From Clostridia bacterium (GTDB lineage: Bacteria; Bacillota; Clostridia; Oscillospirales; CAG-272), in contig JAFUPC010000113.1 in the NCBI GenBank assembly GCA_017481495.1, positions 1-44,618 on the forward strand: a DNA stretch of 44,618 nucleotides, in the 5' to 3' direction. The position numbers and the translations under genes were made by a program. Positions within the stretch are counted from its first letter, which is position 1. Each line of letters starts with the position of its first letter. The notes beneath the pieces are model-generated. The model saw nothing but the letters and a program-made list of their open reading frames with translations, was not told the origin of the DNA and searched no databases. This document shows positions 15,036 to 22,839 of the stretch, one piece after another.

Positions 15036-16499
15036 ATGAAACGTATGCAATGGCTTCTGGCCGCACTTCTCATCACCGCGGCGGCTGTATCCTGCGGAGA
15101 CGGCGATGCCGCACAGACCACCGACACCACCGGAGCGGAAACCGGCACCGGTACCGCGGTCGAAACCGAGAAAGCGTTTGATCCCTTTGCAGAATTGCCC
15201 GAAAAGGACTATGAGGGATATGAATTCAATATGCTCATCCGTCCGCTGGAACGCTGGACGAACGATATGTATGTGGAAGAAGCGAACGGTGATCCGGTCG
15301 ACGATGCGGTTTTTGAACGCAATTCCCGGATCGAAGAAAAATACAACATCGACATCGTCTGCACGCCGTCGTCGAACAGCAACCATGAAACGGACGGTGT
15401 GACTGCTATTCTTGCCGGCGACGATGCGTATGACCTCATCGTTGCGCACGGCCGCGCGGCATTCAATTATGCAAACCAGAGTCTTCTGCTCGACTGGAAC
15501 ACCGAGCTTCCGTATGTCAATCTTGACAACCCCTGGTGGGACCAGGATGCAAGAACGAGCCTGTCCATCAACGACAATCTGTACGTTATGACCGGTGATC
15601 TCAGCTATTGTGCAATGGGTGCGGCAAACGTCATGCTGTTCAACAAAGCACTGTTCAACGAGCTGGATATGGACTATCCGTATCAGGCAGTCAAGGACGG
15701 CACCTGGACATATGAAGCATGGGAAAATCTCGTTATGGAAGGCTCCTTCGACTTGAACGGTAACGGCACCATCGAAATGGAGTACGACCGTTACGGCTAT
15801 GTCACGCAGAAGTGGGTCGGCCCCATCCAAGCGTTTGCGACCAGCGGTCTGCGCATACTCAGCAAGGACAAGGATGATATTCCCTCGCTTTCCATGATGT
15901 CTGACAAGACGGTGGAAGTGTTTGACTGGTATTTCAACATCATCGACTCTGATGTCGCGTATGTCGGTGTCGGGGATACCTCGTATGACGCCGACTTCAT
16001 CTCCATCTTCGACGAAGGACGTTCGCTTTTCATCGACATCAATATGTATAATGTCACAACGATGCGTTCGATGACTGCCGATTTCGGTATCATTCCGTGG
16101 CCGAAATACGATGAATCCTCCGAGTACAGCACAAACGTCGATGCCGGAACCAATATGTGCATCGTTCCCATCACCGCGGGTGACCCGGAACGCACGTCCA
16201 TCGTCCTCGAATCCATGTCTGCCATCGGTTATAATTCCGTCCTCCCGGCATATTATGAGGTCGCGCTCCAGACAAAGGCATCCCGTGACGATGAGTCTGC
16301 CGAAATGCTCGACATCATCAAATCCGCCCGCATTTTCGACCTCGGATACTACAATGAAGAAATGTCCGGTGCTTATGCAAACGAATTTGTCAACTTCCTC
16401 GACAACAATCTCCCGCGTAATTTTGCGTCCTGGTACGAAAAGAATGAGAAAGCCGTTCTTCGGAAGCTTCAGAAATCGATTGAGAATTATCTCGAATGA
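15036..16499 (+). CDS. Extracellular solute-binding lipoprotein (ABC-type, orphan)
   Basis: This 487-residue lipoprotein has a signal peptide ending in TAAAVSCG (lipidated Cys20) and a Thr-rich linker. The mature domain of about 440 residues has the large type-2 periplasmic-binding fold typical of oligosaccharide binders. Motifs AGDDAYDLI, NPWWDQDA, FNKALF, FDLNGNGTIE (calcium-loop-like) and FGIIPWPKYDE are typical of these proteins in Clostridia. GAGG lies 11 bp before the ATG. It has its own promoter and terminator and no permease neighbours. A truncated duplicate lies immediately upstream. It is probably anchored on the outer face of the membrane; the ligand is unknown, with a plant-glycan sugar plausible from the GH127-like neighbour. 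Confidence 0.78.
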   Translation: MKRMQWLLAALLITAAAVSCGDGDAAQTTDTTGAETGTGTAVETEKAFDPFAELPEKDYEGYEFNMLIRPLERWTNDMYVEEANGDPVDDAVFERNSRIEEKYNIDIVCTPSSNSNHETDGVTAILAGDDAYDLIVAHGRAAFNYANQSLLLDWNTELPYVNLDNPWWDQDARTSLSINDNLYVMTGDLSYCAMGAANVMLFNKALFNELDMDYPYQAVKDGTWTYEAWENLVMEGSFDLNGNGTIEMEYDRYGYVTQKWVGPIQAFATSGLRILSKDKDDIPSLSMMSDKTVEVFDWYFNIIDSDVAYVGVGDTSYDADFISIFDEGRSLFIDINMYNVTTMRSMTADFGIIPWPKYDESSEYSTNVDAGTNMCIVPITAGDPERTSIVLESMSAIGYNSVLPAYYEVALQTKASRDDESAEMLDIIKSARIFDLGYYNEEMSGAYANEFVNFLDNNLPRNFASWYEKNEKAVLRKLQKSIENYLE

Positions 16500-16512
16500 T
16501 CCCAATGAAACA

Positions 16513-16548
16513 GGGTGTTGCACTTAGGTGCAGCACCCCTTCTTTTAT
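16513..16548 (+). terminator. Terminator of SBP gene
   Basis: GGGTGTTGCAC (16513-16523), loop TTAG, GTGCAGCACCC (16528-16538), then CTTCTTTTATT. The T-tract overlaps the stop codon of the convergent gene at 16545. Confidence 0.85.
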
Positions 16549-17636
16549 TCAGTTACCACCGTCAGTCCATGTTCTTTGGCAAGATTGCGGATACGTTCTT
16601 CCGACAGATCCGAAATTTCGGTGATTTCGGATAACGGCATTTTCCTTTTCAACAGTTTCAACGCGGTGGCAGTGCGGGTTGATTCGATGCCAGTGGCGAA
16701 TCCACGGGCTTCCCCATGTGCTTCTCCACGGGCAAATCCACGAGCTTCACCACGAGCTTCTCCGCGAGCTTCCCCGCGTGCTTCTCCCTGCAGTTCTCCT
16801 TTTCGGAACCCTGCTTCGTACACGCCCTGGCTTAAATTGCACATTCCCAATACCTCCTCACTGTTGTCGGATAGATCCATATGATATTCCTTTTCCACAA
16901 TGCGCTGCTTGTCAAAACTTCTGATCTCCTGTGACAATAACACACCGAGAAGCCGGCTGACATCTTTTGCCGGATCGCCGGAAAGCGGTTCTCTTGCTCG
17001 TTCCGCCATGTGCTTGTCGTTGAAGCAGATGAAGACGAGAGAAAGAAGATCGTAATTCTCCCGCTTCTCTTCCGGCGGATCGCCGAGCAGCGGTTCTTCC
17101 GTGATGCGGTACCGGACAATGGTATCGTCACGGTTGTCCGGTGCGTGCGGACAGATCCAGATGGAATACACCTTTTTCAGGTTTCCATAATCTCCTTCCG
17201 TTAAATCACGGTTGAACTGCGCAGACAACATTCTCGCACAATAATATATCCCGCGTTTTGTCAGCGGATATCCGGGATAATAATTGTTCTGCGCTTCCAC
17301 ATTGATAATCAGTCCGATGGTTTCCTCGGAACCCGGAAGTCTTGCATAAAAGCAGATATCGTAAAGAACCGTTTTTTCGCCGCTGTTTTTATCCACGGTA
17401 TCCAGTCCGTGGATCAGCTCCGGAGATGATGCGTGAACCGGAACGCCGGAGATCTGCGGTTCTCCCTCGATAAATTCCACAATTTCATCGATCGGATAAT
17501 TGCGGTATTCTTCCACACAGCCGCGCATGATCCATGCAAGGATCACCTTGATGGACAATACCCGTTTGATGGCATTGTCAAGCTGTTGGTTTCTCCCGTC
17601 GGCATCAACGGTATACCCAAGTTCTGTCCGGGACAT
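16545..17636 (-). CDS. PD-(D/E)XK nuclease family transposase-like (Rpn-type) protein
   Basis: This 363-residue protein has a PD-(D/E)XK endonuclease core at about residues 20-240. Likely active-site residues are D93 (LYDICF) and E114-x-Q116 (INVEAQNN), followed by YYPGYPLTKRGIYY, the layout of the Rpn/PDDEXK_2 family linked to recombination or to transposase remnants. Residues 284-313 are seven or eight repeats of GEAR or close variants, a flexible linker seen in this family, before a small C-terminal helical domain. The promoter at 17673-17701 rules out the longer frame; ATG at 17636 has only a weak ribosome site. No inverted repeats flank it, so there is no sign of an active element. Confidence 0.75.
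   Translation of the reverse strand: MSRTELGYTVDADGRNQQLDNAIKRVLSIKVILAWIMRGCVEEYRNYPIDEIVEFIEGEPQISGVPVHASSPELIHGLDTVDKNSGEKTVLYDICFYARLPGSEETIGLIINVEAQNNYYPGYPLTKRGIYYCARMLSAQFNRDLTEGDYGNLKKVYSIWICPHAPDNRDDTIVRYRITEEPLLGDPPEEKRENYDLLSLVFICFNDKHMAERAREPLSGDPAKDVSRLLGVLLSQEIRSFDKQRIVEKEYHMDLSDNSEEVLGMCNLSQGVYEAGFRKGELQGEARGEARGEARGEARGFARGEAHGEARGFATGIESTRTATALKLLKRKMPLSEITEISDLSEERIRNLAKEHGLTVVTE
16698..16787 (-). repeat. 12 bp tandem repeats coding for GEAR units
   Basis: Seven to eight imperfect copies of a 12 bp unit encode G-E/F-A-R/H tetrapeptides within the nuclease-family gene. The copy number is likely to vary by slippage between strains. Confidence 0.8.
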
Positions 17637-17672
17637 CGGTCTCAACTCGCATCCGTCACTCTCTCTGATATT

Positions 17673-17701
17673 ATTATAGCACAGAATCATGAACAAGTCA
17701 A
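17673..17701 (-). promoter_or_regulatory. Promoter of nuclease-family gene
   Basis: On the minus strand: TTGACT (17696-17701), 17 bp spacer ending in TGTGC, TATAAT (17673-17678). Confidence 0.75.
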
Positions 17702-17747
17702 GAATTTTCCGCCCGTCAAAACACGTTCCCCGAAATTTTTTGAAACC

Positions 17748-17767
17748 TTAAGAAATCTTAAAGAATC
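17748..17767 (+). promoter_or_regulatory. Direct repeat, candidate response-regulator box
   Basis: TTAAGAAATC and TTAAAGAATC stand head to tail with a 10 bp period, ending 6 bp before the -35 box. OmpR-family regulators commonly bind two direct half-sites one helical turn apart just upstream of -35, so autoregulation by the downstream response regulator is a reasonable inference. Confidence 0.5.
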
Positions 17768-17773
17768 TCCCTA

Positions 17774-17802
17774 TTGGAATTTCATAATTTCTGTGGTATA
17801 AT
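17774..17802 (+). promoter_or_regulatory. Promoter of two-component operon
   Basis: TTGGAA (17774-17779), 17 bp spacer ending in TGTGG, TATAAT (17797-17802). Confidence 0.75.
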
Positions 17803-17837
17803 AGTATCATCAACAGAAAACAAGAGGAATCACCACA

Positions 17838-18584
17838 ATGGCAAACGAAACAACAAAAATTCTCATCTGTGACGACGAAGCGGACATTGTTTCCGCGGTC
17901 TCCATTTATCTGCGTGCGGAGGGATATGAAGTTCTGTGCGCATCCAACGGGCGGGAAGCGCTGGACATCATCGGACGGGAGCGGCTGTCGCTTCTGATCC
18001 TTGACATCATGATGCCGGAAATGGACGGCATCACGGCGCTGACCACTCTGCGCGGCGGCAACGGCGCAGAAAGCACGCTCCCCGTCATTCTTCTGACAGC
18101 AAAGGGGGAGGATGCGGACAAGGTTCTCGGTCTGAATCTTGGTGCGGACGATTATGTCGCAAAGCCGTTCCATCCGGCGGAGCTGGTCGCACGGGTCAAA
18201 TCGCAGCTGCGGCGGTATCTGTATCTCGGAAGCCGTGCGGCGGTGAAACCGGAAGTGCTGCGCTGCGGCGGTCTGGAGCTGGATCCCGACAGCAGAGCCG
18301 TCACGGTGGACGGGGAATCCATCAGTGTCACACCGACCGAATATGCAATCCTGAAGCTGCTCATGTCCTCCCCCGACACCGTTTATTCCACAAAGGAGAT
18401 TTACAACCGTGCCCTGCGCGGCGGTACCTCGGGCGGAAATGCTTCTGAAACCAATACCTACGGTGCGGAAAACAACATCGCCGTTCACATCCGCCATCTG
18501 CGGGAGAAAATTGAAATCGACCCGGCAAATCCCCGGTATCTGAAAGTCGTCTGGGGTCGCGGTTACAAAATCGAATCGAAATGA
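17838..18584 (+). CDS. OmpR/PhoB-family response regulator
   Basis: This 248-residue protein has a receiver domain with acidic pocket D12-D13, phospho-acceptor D56 (LILDIMMPEMDG) and K109 (YVAKPF), and a winged-helix DNA-binding domain at about 140-246 ending in VWGRGYKIE. A glycine/serine/asparagine-rich insertion (GGTSGGNASETNTYG) lies in the transactivation loop region before AVHIRHLREKIE and makes that loop longer than usual. GAGG precedes the ATG. The gene is followed after 12 bp by its histidine kinase. Likely role: control of envelope or stress genes; the stimulus is not known. Confidence 0.9.
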   Translation: MANETTKILICDDEADIVSAVSIYLRAEGYEVLCASNGREALDIIGRERLSLLILDIMMPEMDGITALTTLRGGNGAESTLPVILLTAKGEDADKVLGLNLGADDYVAKPFHPAELVARVKSQLRRYLYLGSRAAVKPEVLRCGGLELDPDSRAVTVDGESISVTPTEYAILKLLMSSPDTVYSTKEIYNRALRGGTSGGNASETNTYGAENNIAVHIRHLREKIEIDPANPRYLKVVWGRGYKIESK

Positions 18585-18596
18585 AAGGAATCCAAA

Positions 18597-20759
18597 ATGA
18601 AACGCAATTATTTCTATCATCCGCTCGTCAAAGGGCTGTGTCTGGTGCTTTGCTTTACATCCATCCTTGTGTTCGCGTTCTGCGGTCTGCGGTGTCTGTA
18701 TCTGGACTCCAACGGCGCAATGGACGCTTCTCCGCAGTTTTCCCCGGACGTGGAGACCTATTCGTCATCGGATCGGTTTTACTGGCCACAGGATTATTCC
18801 TGGGAATATTTTCTTTCAACAACACCGGAATACAATTATTATTACGGTTCCATGGGCGACATTCTTTCCGCTTATGTACAGGATCTGATCCTCTCCGATG
18901 AATTTCAGTCGGCGTTAGCCGATACGGACAACGGCAACACAAACTTTTCCCTGCCGCTGGTCACGGAGGGCGAGGGTGATGCTGTCATCACATATCCGGA
19001 ATGCGCTTACGACACGCTCATCAGCTTCCTGCGTGCGCATTCTGCCGACACGGTGAATTTCCGATTTCGTATCAGCCTCGTCCCAGCGGGATACGGTGCG
19101 GAGCCTGTCCTGCTCCTGTCCAATGTCCCGCAGACCTTTGATTTCGCGGAAGATCTCATCACCCTGGCATCCGATGTCCGGGAAGCTGTCCTTGGTGAAC
19201 AGGGAACCGATACGGGAATGCACATCCGCATCGAATACGGTCTGCCGCGCAACCAATCCATACACGACGTTTACATGGAATGCTTCAACCAGTGGCGCAT
19301 CGACTGCACTTCCTGGGAGATGTGGATGCTGGCGACAGCAGGTTCTGCCGTTTTCGCGATTATTTTCCTGGTTTGCGTGCTGGCTCAGTCGGGTATGCGG
19401 TACAGAACACCCGGCATGGTTCATTTATCGAGATTGGACCGTCTCCCCGCAGAGATCACCCTCGGTGTGAAGATATTTGCCGGATTCTTTCTGATCATGC
19501 TCTGCTCGGAATCGTTCTGGTGGAATTCTGACCGCATGAAGCCCATCCGTCTTCTGTTCGGATACGAATCGGGCAATCTGCGCGACTGGCTGATTCCGCT
19601 TGTGACCTTTAGCTCCGCGGCACTGCTCGTCATGGATGGAATGTGGGTGCTCTGTGAGCTGGTGCGGCGCTTCCGCGGCGGAAAATGGTGGCACAATACG
19701 ATCGTATGGCGCGTTTTGCAGCTTTGCTTCCGTGTAGTCAGACACTGTGCGGGACTTTTGAAGACTGTATTAGAAAATATGCCGATCCTCTGGCGTTGGC
19801 TCTGCGGATGTGCGCTGTTCGGTCTCTGGACGCTGTTCGTCATCTTTGTCAACGGACTGGTGGTGCTGTGGTTTCTGACGGCACTGGCACTTGGCATTCT
19901 GGGATGCTTCTGGATCATCCAGCTTGACCGTGTCCGGCACGGAGCGGAAAAGATCGCATCCGGAGAGATCAGCCATCAGATCGACACCGCAAAAATGGTC
20001 GGCGCACCGAGGGCACTTGCCGAAAGTCTGAACCGCATCGGCGGTGCCACGCAGATCGCCGTGGAGGAACGCATGAAAAGCGAACGCTTTCGCTCGGAAC
20101 TGATCACAAACGTCTCCCACGACCTGAAAACCCCGCTGACCTCCATCATCAATTACACAGACCTGTTATCCAAAGAGGAATGCGAAAACGAAACGATGAA
20201 AGGATACATCGAAGTTCTCTGCCGGCAGTCAAACCGTCTGAAAAAGCTGACCGACGATCTTCTGGAAGCCTCCAAAGCCTCCTCCGGCTCTCTTGCCGTC
20301 AATTTAGCACCGACCGATGCGGCGGAACTGCTCACACAGGCGGTGGGGGAGTATGAAGAACGGTTCTCAAAATGCAATCTGCACCCGGTCGTTGAGATCC
20401 GGCATCAGCCGCTTATGATACAGGCGGACGGACGGCATCTGTGGCGGGTATTTGACAATCTGCTGTCCAACATCTGCAAATACTCGATGCCCGGAACGCG
20501 GGTATATCTGACCGCACAAAGTGTCAACGGAGAGGTACAGATGATATTCCGCAACATCTCCGCAAATCCCATCAACGTTTCCGCCGATGAGCTGACCGAA
20601 CGGTTCGTGCGCGGCGATGCTTCCCGCCATACCGAGGGCAGTGGTCTTGGTCTTGCGATTGCGGACAGCCTGACGAATCTGCAGAGCGGAACGATGACGC
20701 TGACCGTGGACGGAGATCTGTTCAAGGCGGTTGTGGCGTTCGGGGAATTGAAAGATTGA
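18597..20759 (+). CDS. Membrane sensor histidine kinase
   Basis: This 720-residue kinase has an N-terminal membrane anchor (about 10-32), an extracytoplasmic domain of about 210 residues rich in Asp/Tyr, then a membrane block of about four further segments (about 240-265, 283-305, 325-350, 398-440). The conserved kinase parts follow: phospho-acceptor H508 in NVSHDLKTPLTSI, N-box N621 in FDNLLSN, and G-box 681-685 in EGSGLGLAI. The many membrane segments between sensor and kinase are unusual for an OmpR-paired kinase and suggest a membrane-embedded ligand or partner. GAAAGGA precedes the ATG. It is cotranscribed with the response regulator. Confidence 0.9.
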   Translation: MKRNYFYHPLVKGLCLVLCFTSILVFAFCGLRCLYLDSNGAMDASPQFSPDVETYSSSDRFYWPQDYSWEYFLSTTPEYNYYYGSMGDILSAYVQDLILSDEFQSALADTDNGNTNFSLPLVTEGEGDAVITYPECAYDTLISFLRAHSADTVNFRFRISLVPAGYGAEPVLLLSNVPQTFDFAEDLITLASDVREAVLGEQGTDTGMHIRIEYGLPRNQSIHDVYMECFNQWRIDCTSWEMWMLATAGSAVFAIIFLVCVLAQSGMRYRTPGMVHLSRLDRLPAEITLGVKIFAGFFLIMLCSESFWWNSDRMKPIRLLFGYESGNLRDWLIPLVTFSSAALLVMDGMWVLCELVRRFRGGKWWHNTIVWRVLQLCFRVVRHCAGLLKTVLENMPILWRWLCGCALFGLWTLFVIFVNGLVVLWFLTALALGILGCFWIIQLDRVRHGAEKIASGEISHQIDTAKMVGAPRALAESLNRIGGATQIAVEERMKSERFRSELITNVSHDLKTPLTSIINYTDLLSKEECENETMKGYIEVLCRQSNRLKKLTDDLLEASKASSGSLAVNLAPTDAAELLTQAVGEYEERFSKCNLHPVVEIRHQPLMIQADGRHLWRVFDNLLSNICKYSMPGTRVYLTAQSVNGEVQMIFRNISANPINVSADELTERFVRGDASRHTEGSGLGLAIADSLTNLQSGTMTLTVDGDLFKAVVAFGELKD

Positions 20760-20776
20760 TATGATAATATGATGAA

Positions 20777-20816
20777 AAAGCGGAACCCACGGGTGGTGTA
20801 GAGGTTCCGCTTTTAT
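20777..20816 (+). terminator. Terminator of two-component operon
   Basis: AAGCGGAACC pairs with GGTTCCGCTT (20803-20812), followed by TTATATTTATTTTT. Confidence 0.85.
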
Positions 20817-20821
20817 ATTTA

Positions 20822-20920
20822 TTTTTGGGGGAATGCCGTCAATTTAAGGACGACGATGGCGATATTGTTTTGCGCTGTGCGAACGTTTGCAATATAATAT
20901 CAACATCGCCGACTCTTAAT
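20822..20920 (-). repeat. Hairpin element, copy 1, at 3' end of ABC operon
   Basis: The element starts (plus strand) with TTTTGGGGGAATG and TTAAGGACGACGATG (20844-20858) and ends with CATCGCCGACTCTTAA (20904-20919), so its ends form an inverted repeat with a further inner stem. A related copy lies at 24794-24936 in the same orientation. On the minus strand it begins about 10 bp after the stop of the downstream ABC gene. It has no T-tract, so it is not a plain terminator. Confidence 0.55.
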
Positions 20921-20928
20921 ACACAACC

Positions 20929-22839
20929 TCACCCCACCTTTTCCTCCTCCTTATCGTAATATTGCGCCTGTGCAAACCACAGCTCGTGATACTTTCCGTT
21001 CTCATCCGAAAGCAATTCTTCATGTGTTCCCTGCCCGACGATGGTGCCGCCGTCAAACACCATGATCTCATCGCAGAACCGGCAGGAGGACAGGCGGTGC
21101 GAGATGTAGATGGCAGTCTTGTCACCGACGATGTCATTGAAATGGGAATAGATCTCCGCTTCCGCGATCGGGTCGAGCGCGGCGGTCGGCTCGTCGAGAA
21201 TGATGAACGGCGCATCCCGGTAAAGCGCTCTTGCAAGGGCAATTTTCTGCGCTTCCCCACCGGAGACCTCCACGCCGGTATCCTTGAAATCCTTGTAAAG
21301 ATAGGTATCCAGTCCCGCGGGCATCGCGGCAAGGCGTTCTCCGAAGCCCGCTTTTTCCAGACAGTCGCGCACCCGCGCCGCATCGTAGGTCTTCCCCGCC
21401 GCAACATTTTCACCGAGCGGGAACGACAAAAGGGAAAAATCCTGGAAGACGACCGAGAAGATCTTCATATAATCGTCATATTTATATTTGCGGATGTCGA
21501 TGCCGTTTAACAGAATTTCGCCCTCTGTGGGGTCATACAGACGGCAGAGCAGTTTGATGAACGTCGTTTTGCCGGAGCCGTTCTGACCGACGACGGCAAG
21601 CCGTTCTCCAATGCGAAATTTCACGGAGACATTTTTGAGAGAGTCGGTCTTTGCGTTCGGATAACGGAACGTGACATTCCGAAATTCCACTTCATATTTG
21701 CGGTCGGCACGCTTTTCGGTCGTAAGCGAACCCTGATACATGGGATTGGGCAGGTCGAGGTATTCATAACACTTTTCGAGGTACGGCGCATTGTTGCGCA
21801 TATCACCGAGTGTCTGGACAAGCGACGATACCCCGCCGCACAGTGCCGAGATCGCGCCGATGTACTGTGTCACATCCCCGACACCGAACGCGCCCGCCCA
21901 TGCCTTGACACAGACGAACAGATACACAATGCCCGTGAACAGCTGCGGCAGAAGTCCGCCCAGCGCGTGCCAGCGACCCATGACACCCTTTGCCATCTTT
22001 GACATTCTCCCGCCGCAGATGAAGCTTTTGTTCTGATCCATGTAATAGCGGATCATCGGGAACTGCGCATACATCCGCTGATCGACCTTGCGGTGGCGTT
22101 CGTAAACCGCACTCCAGCCGAAAAAGGTAAATACGCGGTTTCCGAATGTCGCTTCTTCCCCGCTCTGCGCCCAATAACTGCTGCCTTTTGCGGAACAGGC
22201 GGGTGCAAGGAACGTCAACAGAAGCAGAAGCGCAATCACAGTGACCGCCGCAAGCGGGGAATTGAGAAAGGCATATGGATAATCTGCGGGAATTTTCTGT
22301 GTAAAGAGACCGACCGACAGCACCACAGCACCCAGAATGCGGATGACAGCACTGATGATATTTGTAAACTGTCCGTTGATCCTGCCAATGCCCCATCCCG
22401 ACCAGTTCTGTGCCTGATTGATCTGCGAATAGCGGTCCTTGGTCTCCTGTTCGTCAAACAGGCTGTAATCCATGCCGCGCATTTTGTCGATGTACAATTT
22501 CCGCCCGTTCAGCCAGTAGGTAGAGGAAAGGACATTCTGCCACCGGTCAAGCAGTGCCCCGACGACGGCGATCCCAATGGCGGAACAAAGGGACAGAAGC
22601 ACCAGCTCCCGTATTTCCTCCATGCGCCGCGCCCCGGACAATTCCCCGATGAGCTGTGCAGACAGCCAGATCCCGATGTACGGCGTGAGCGCTCCCCATA
22701 CCGCACGGACAGCCATTAAGGGGAACATTCCGGGACAGTAGCCGTTCATGATGCGGAATGCACGGATGTGCATCTGAAAGATCTGCTTCCATATAAATTT
22801 GTTTTCGCCGGTTTTCGTTTTCTTTATTTTCAGACTCAT
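20929..22839 (-). CDS. ABC transporter, fused permease-ATPase (second subunit)
   Basis: This 636-residue half-transporter has an N-terminal type-IV exporter membrane domain with about six segments (1-340) and a C-terminal ATPase: Walker A GQNGSGKTT (K424), Q-loop in VVFQDFS, signature VSGGEAQK, Walker B FIILDEPTAALDP and switch histidine in SHRLSS. No C39 peptidase domain is present. It overlaps the upstream ABC gene by 4 bp (ATGA), so the two are translationally coupled and very probably form a heterodimeric exporter. The adjacent LytTR/GHKL system suggests export of a peptide or self-protection against one, but no peptide precursor gene was found. Confidence 0.9.
   Translation of the reverse strand: MSLKIKKTKTGENKFIWKQIFQMHIRAFRIMNGYCPGMFPLMAVRAVWGALTPYIGIWLSAQLIGELSGARRMEEIRELVLLSLCSAIGIAVVGALLDRWQNVLSSTYWLNGRKLYIDKMRGMDYSLFDEQETKDRYSQINQAQNWSGWGIGRINGQFTNIISAVIRILGAVVLSVGLFTQKIPADYPYAFLNSPLAAVTVIALLLLLTFLAPACSAKGSSYWAQSGEEATFGNRVFTFFGWSAVYERHRKVDQRMYAQFPMIRYYMDQNKSFICGGRMSKMAKGVMGRWHALGGLLPQLFTGIVYLFVCVKAWAGAFGVGDVTQYIGAISALCGGVSSLVQTLGDMRNNAPYLEKCYEYLDLPNPMYQGSLTTEKRADRKYEVEFRNVTFRYPNAKTDSLKNVSVKFRIGERLAVVGQNGSGKTTFIKLLCRLYDPTEGEILLNGIDIRKYKYDDYMKIFSVVFQDFSLLSFPLGENVAAGKTYDAARVRDCLEKAGFGERLAAMPAGLDTYLYKDFKDTGVEVSGGEAQKIALARALYRDAPFIILDEPTAALDPIAEAEIYSHFNDIVGDKTAIYISHRLSSCRFCDEIMVFDGGTIVGQGTHEELLSDENGKYHELWFAQAQYYDKEEEKVG

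Noticed and set aside
14757..16523. 588-codon minus-strand frame opposite the solute-binding protein gene
   Set aside because: Valine/aspartate/isoleucine-rich antisense composition without any family motif; the plus-strand gene has a signal peptide, promoter and terminator.
16698..16787. Tandem repeats that could suggest a CRISPR array
   Set aside because: The units are 12 bp without spacers and encode an in-frame GEAR linker in a nuclease-family protein.
16545..17636. Active insertion sequence encoding a transposase
   Set aside because: The protein belongs to the PD-(D/E)XK/Rpn family and no terminal inverted repeats or target duplications flank it; it has a normal host-type promoter.
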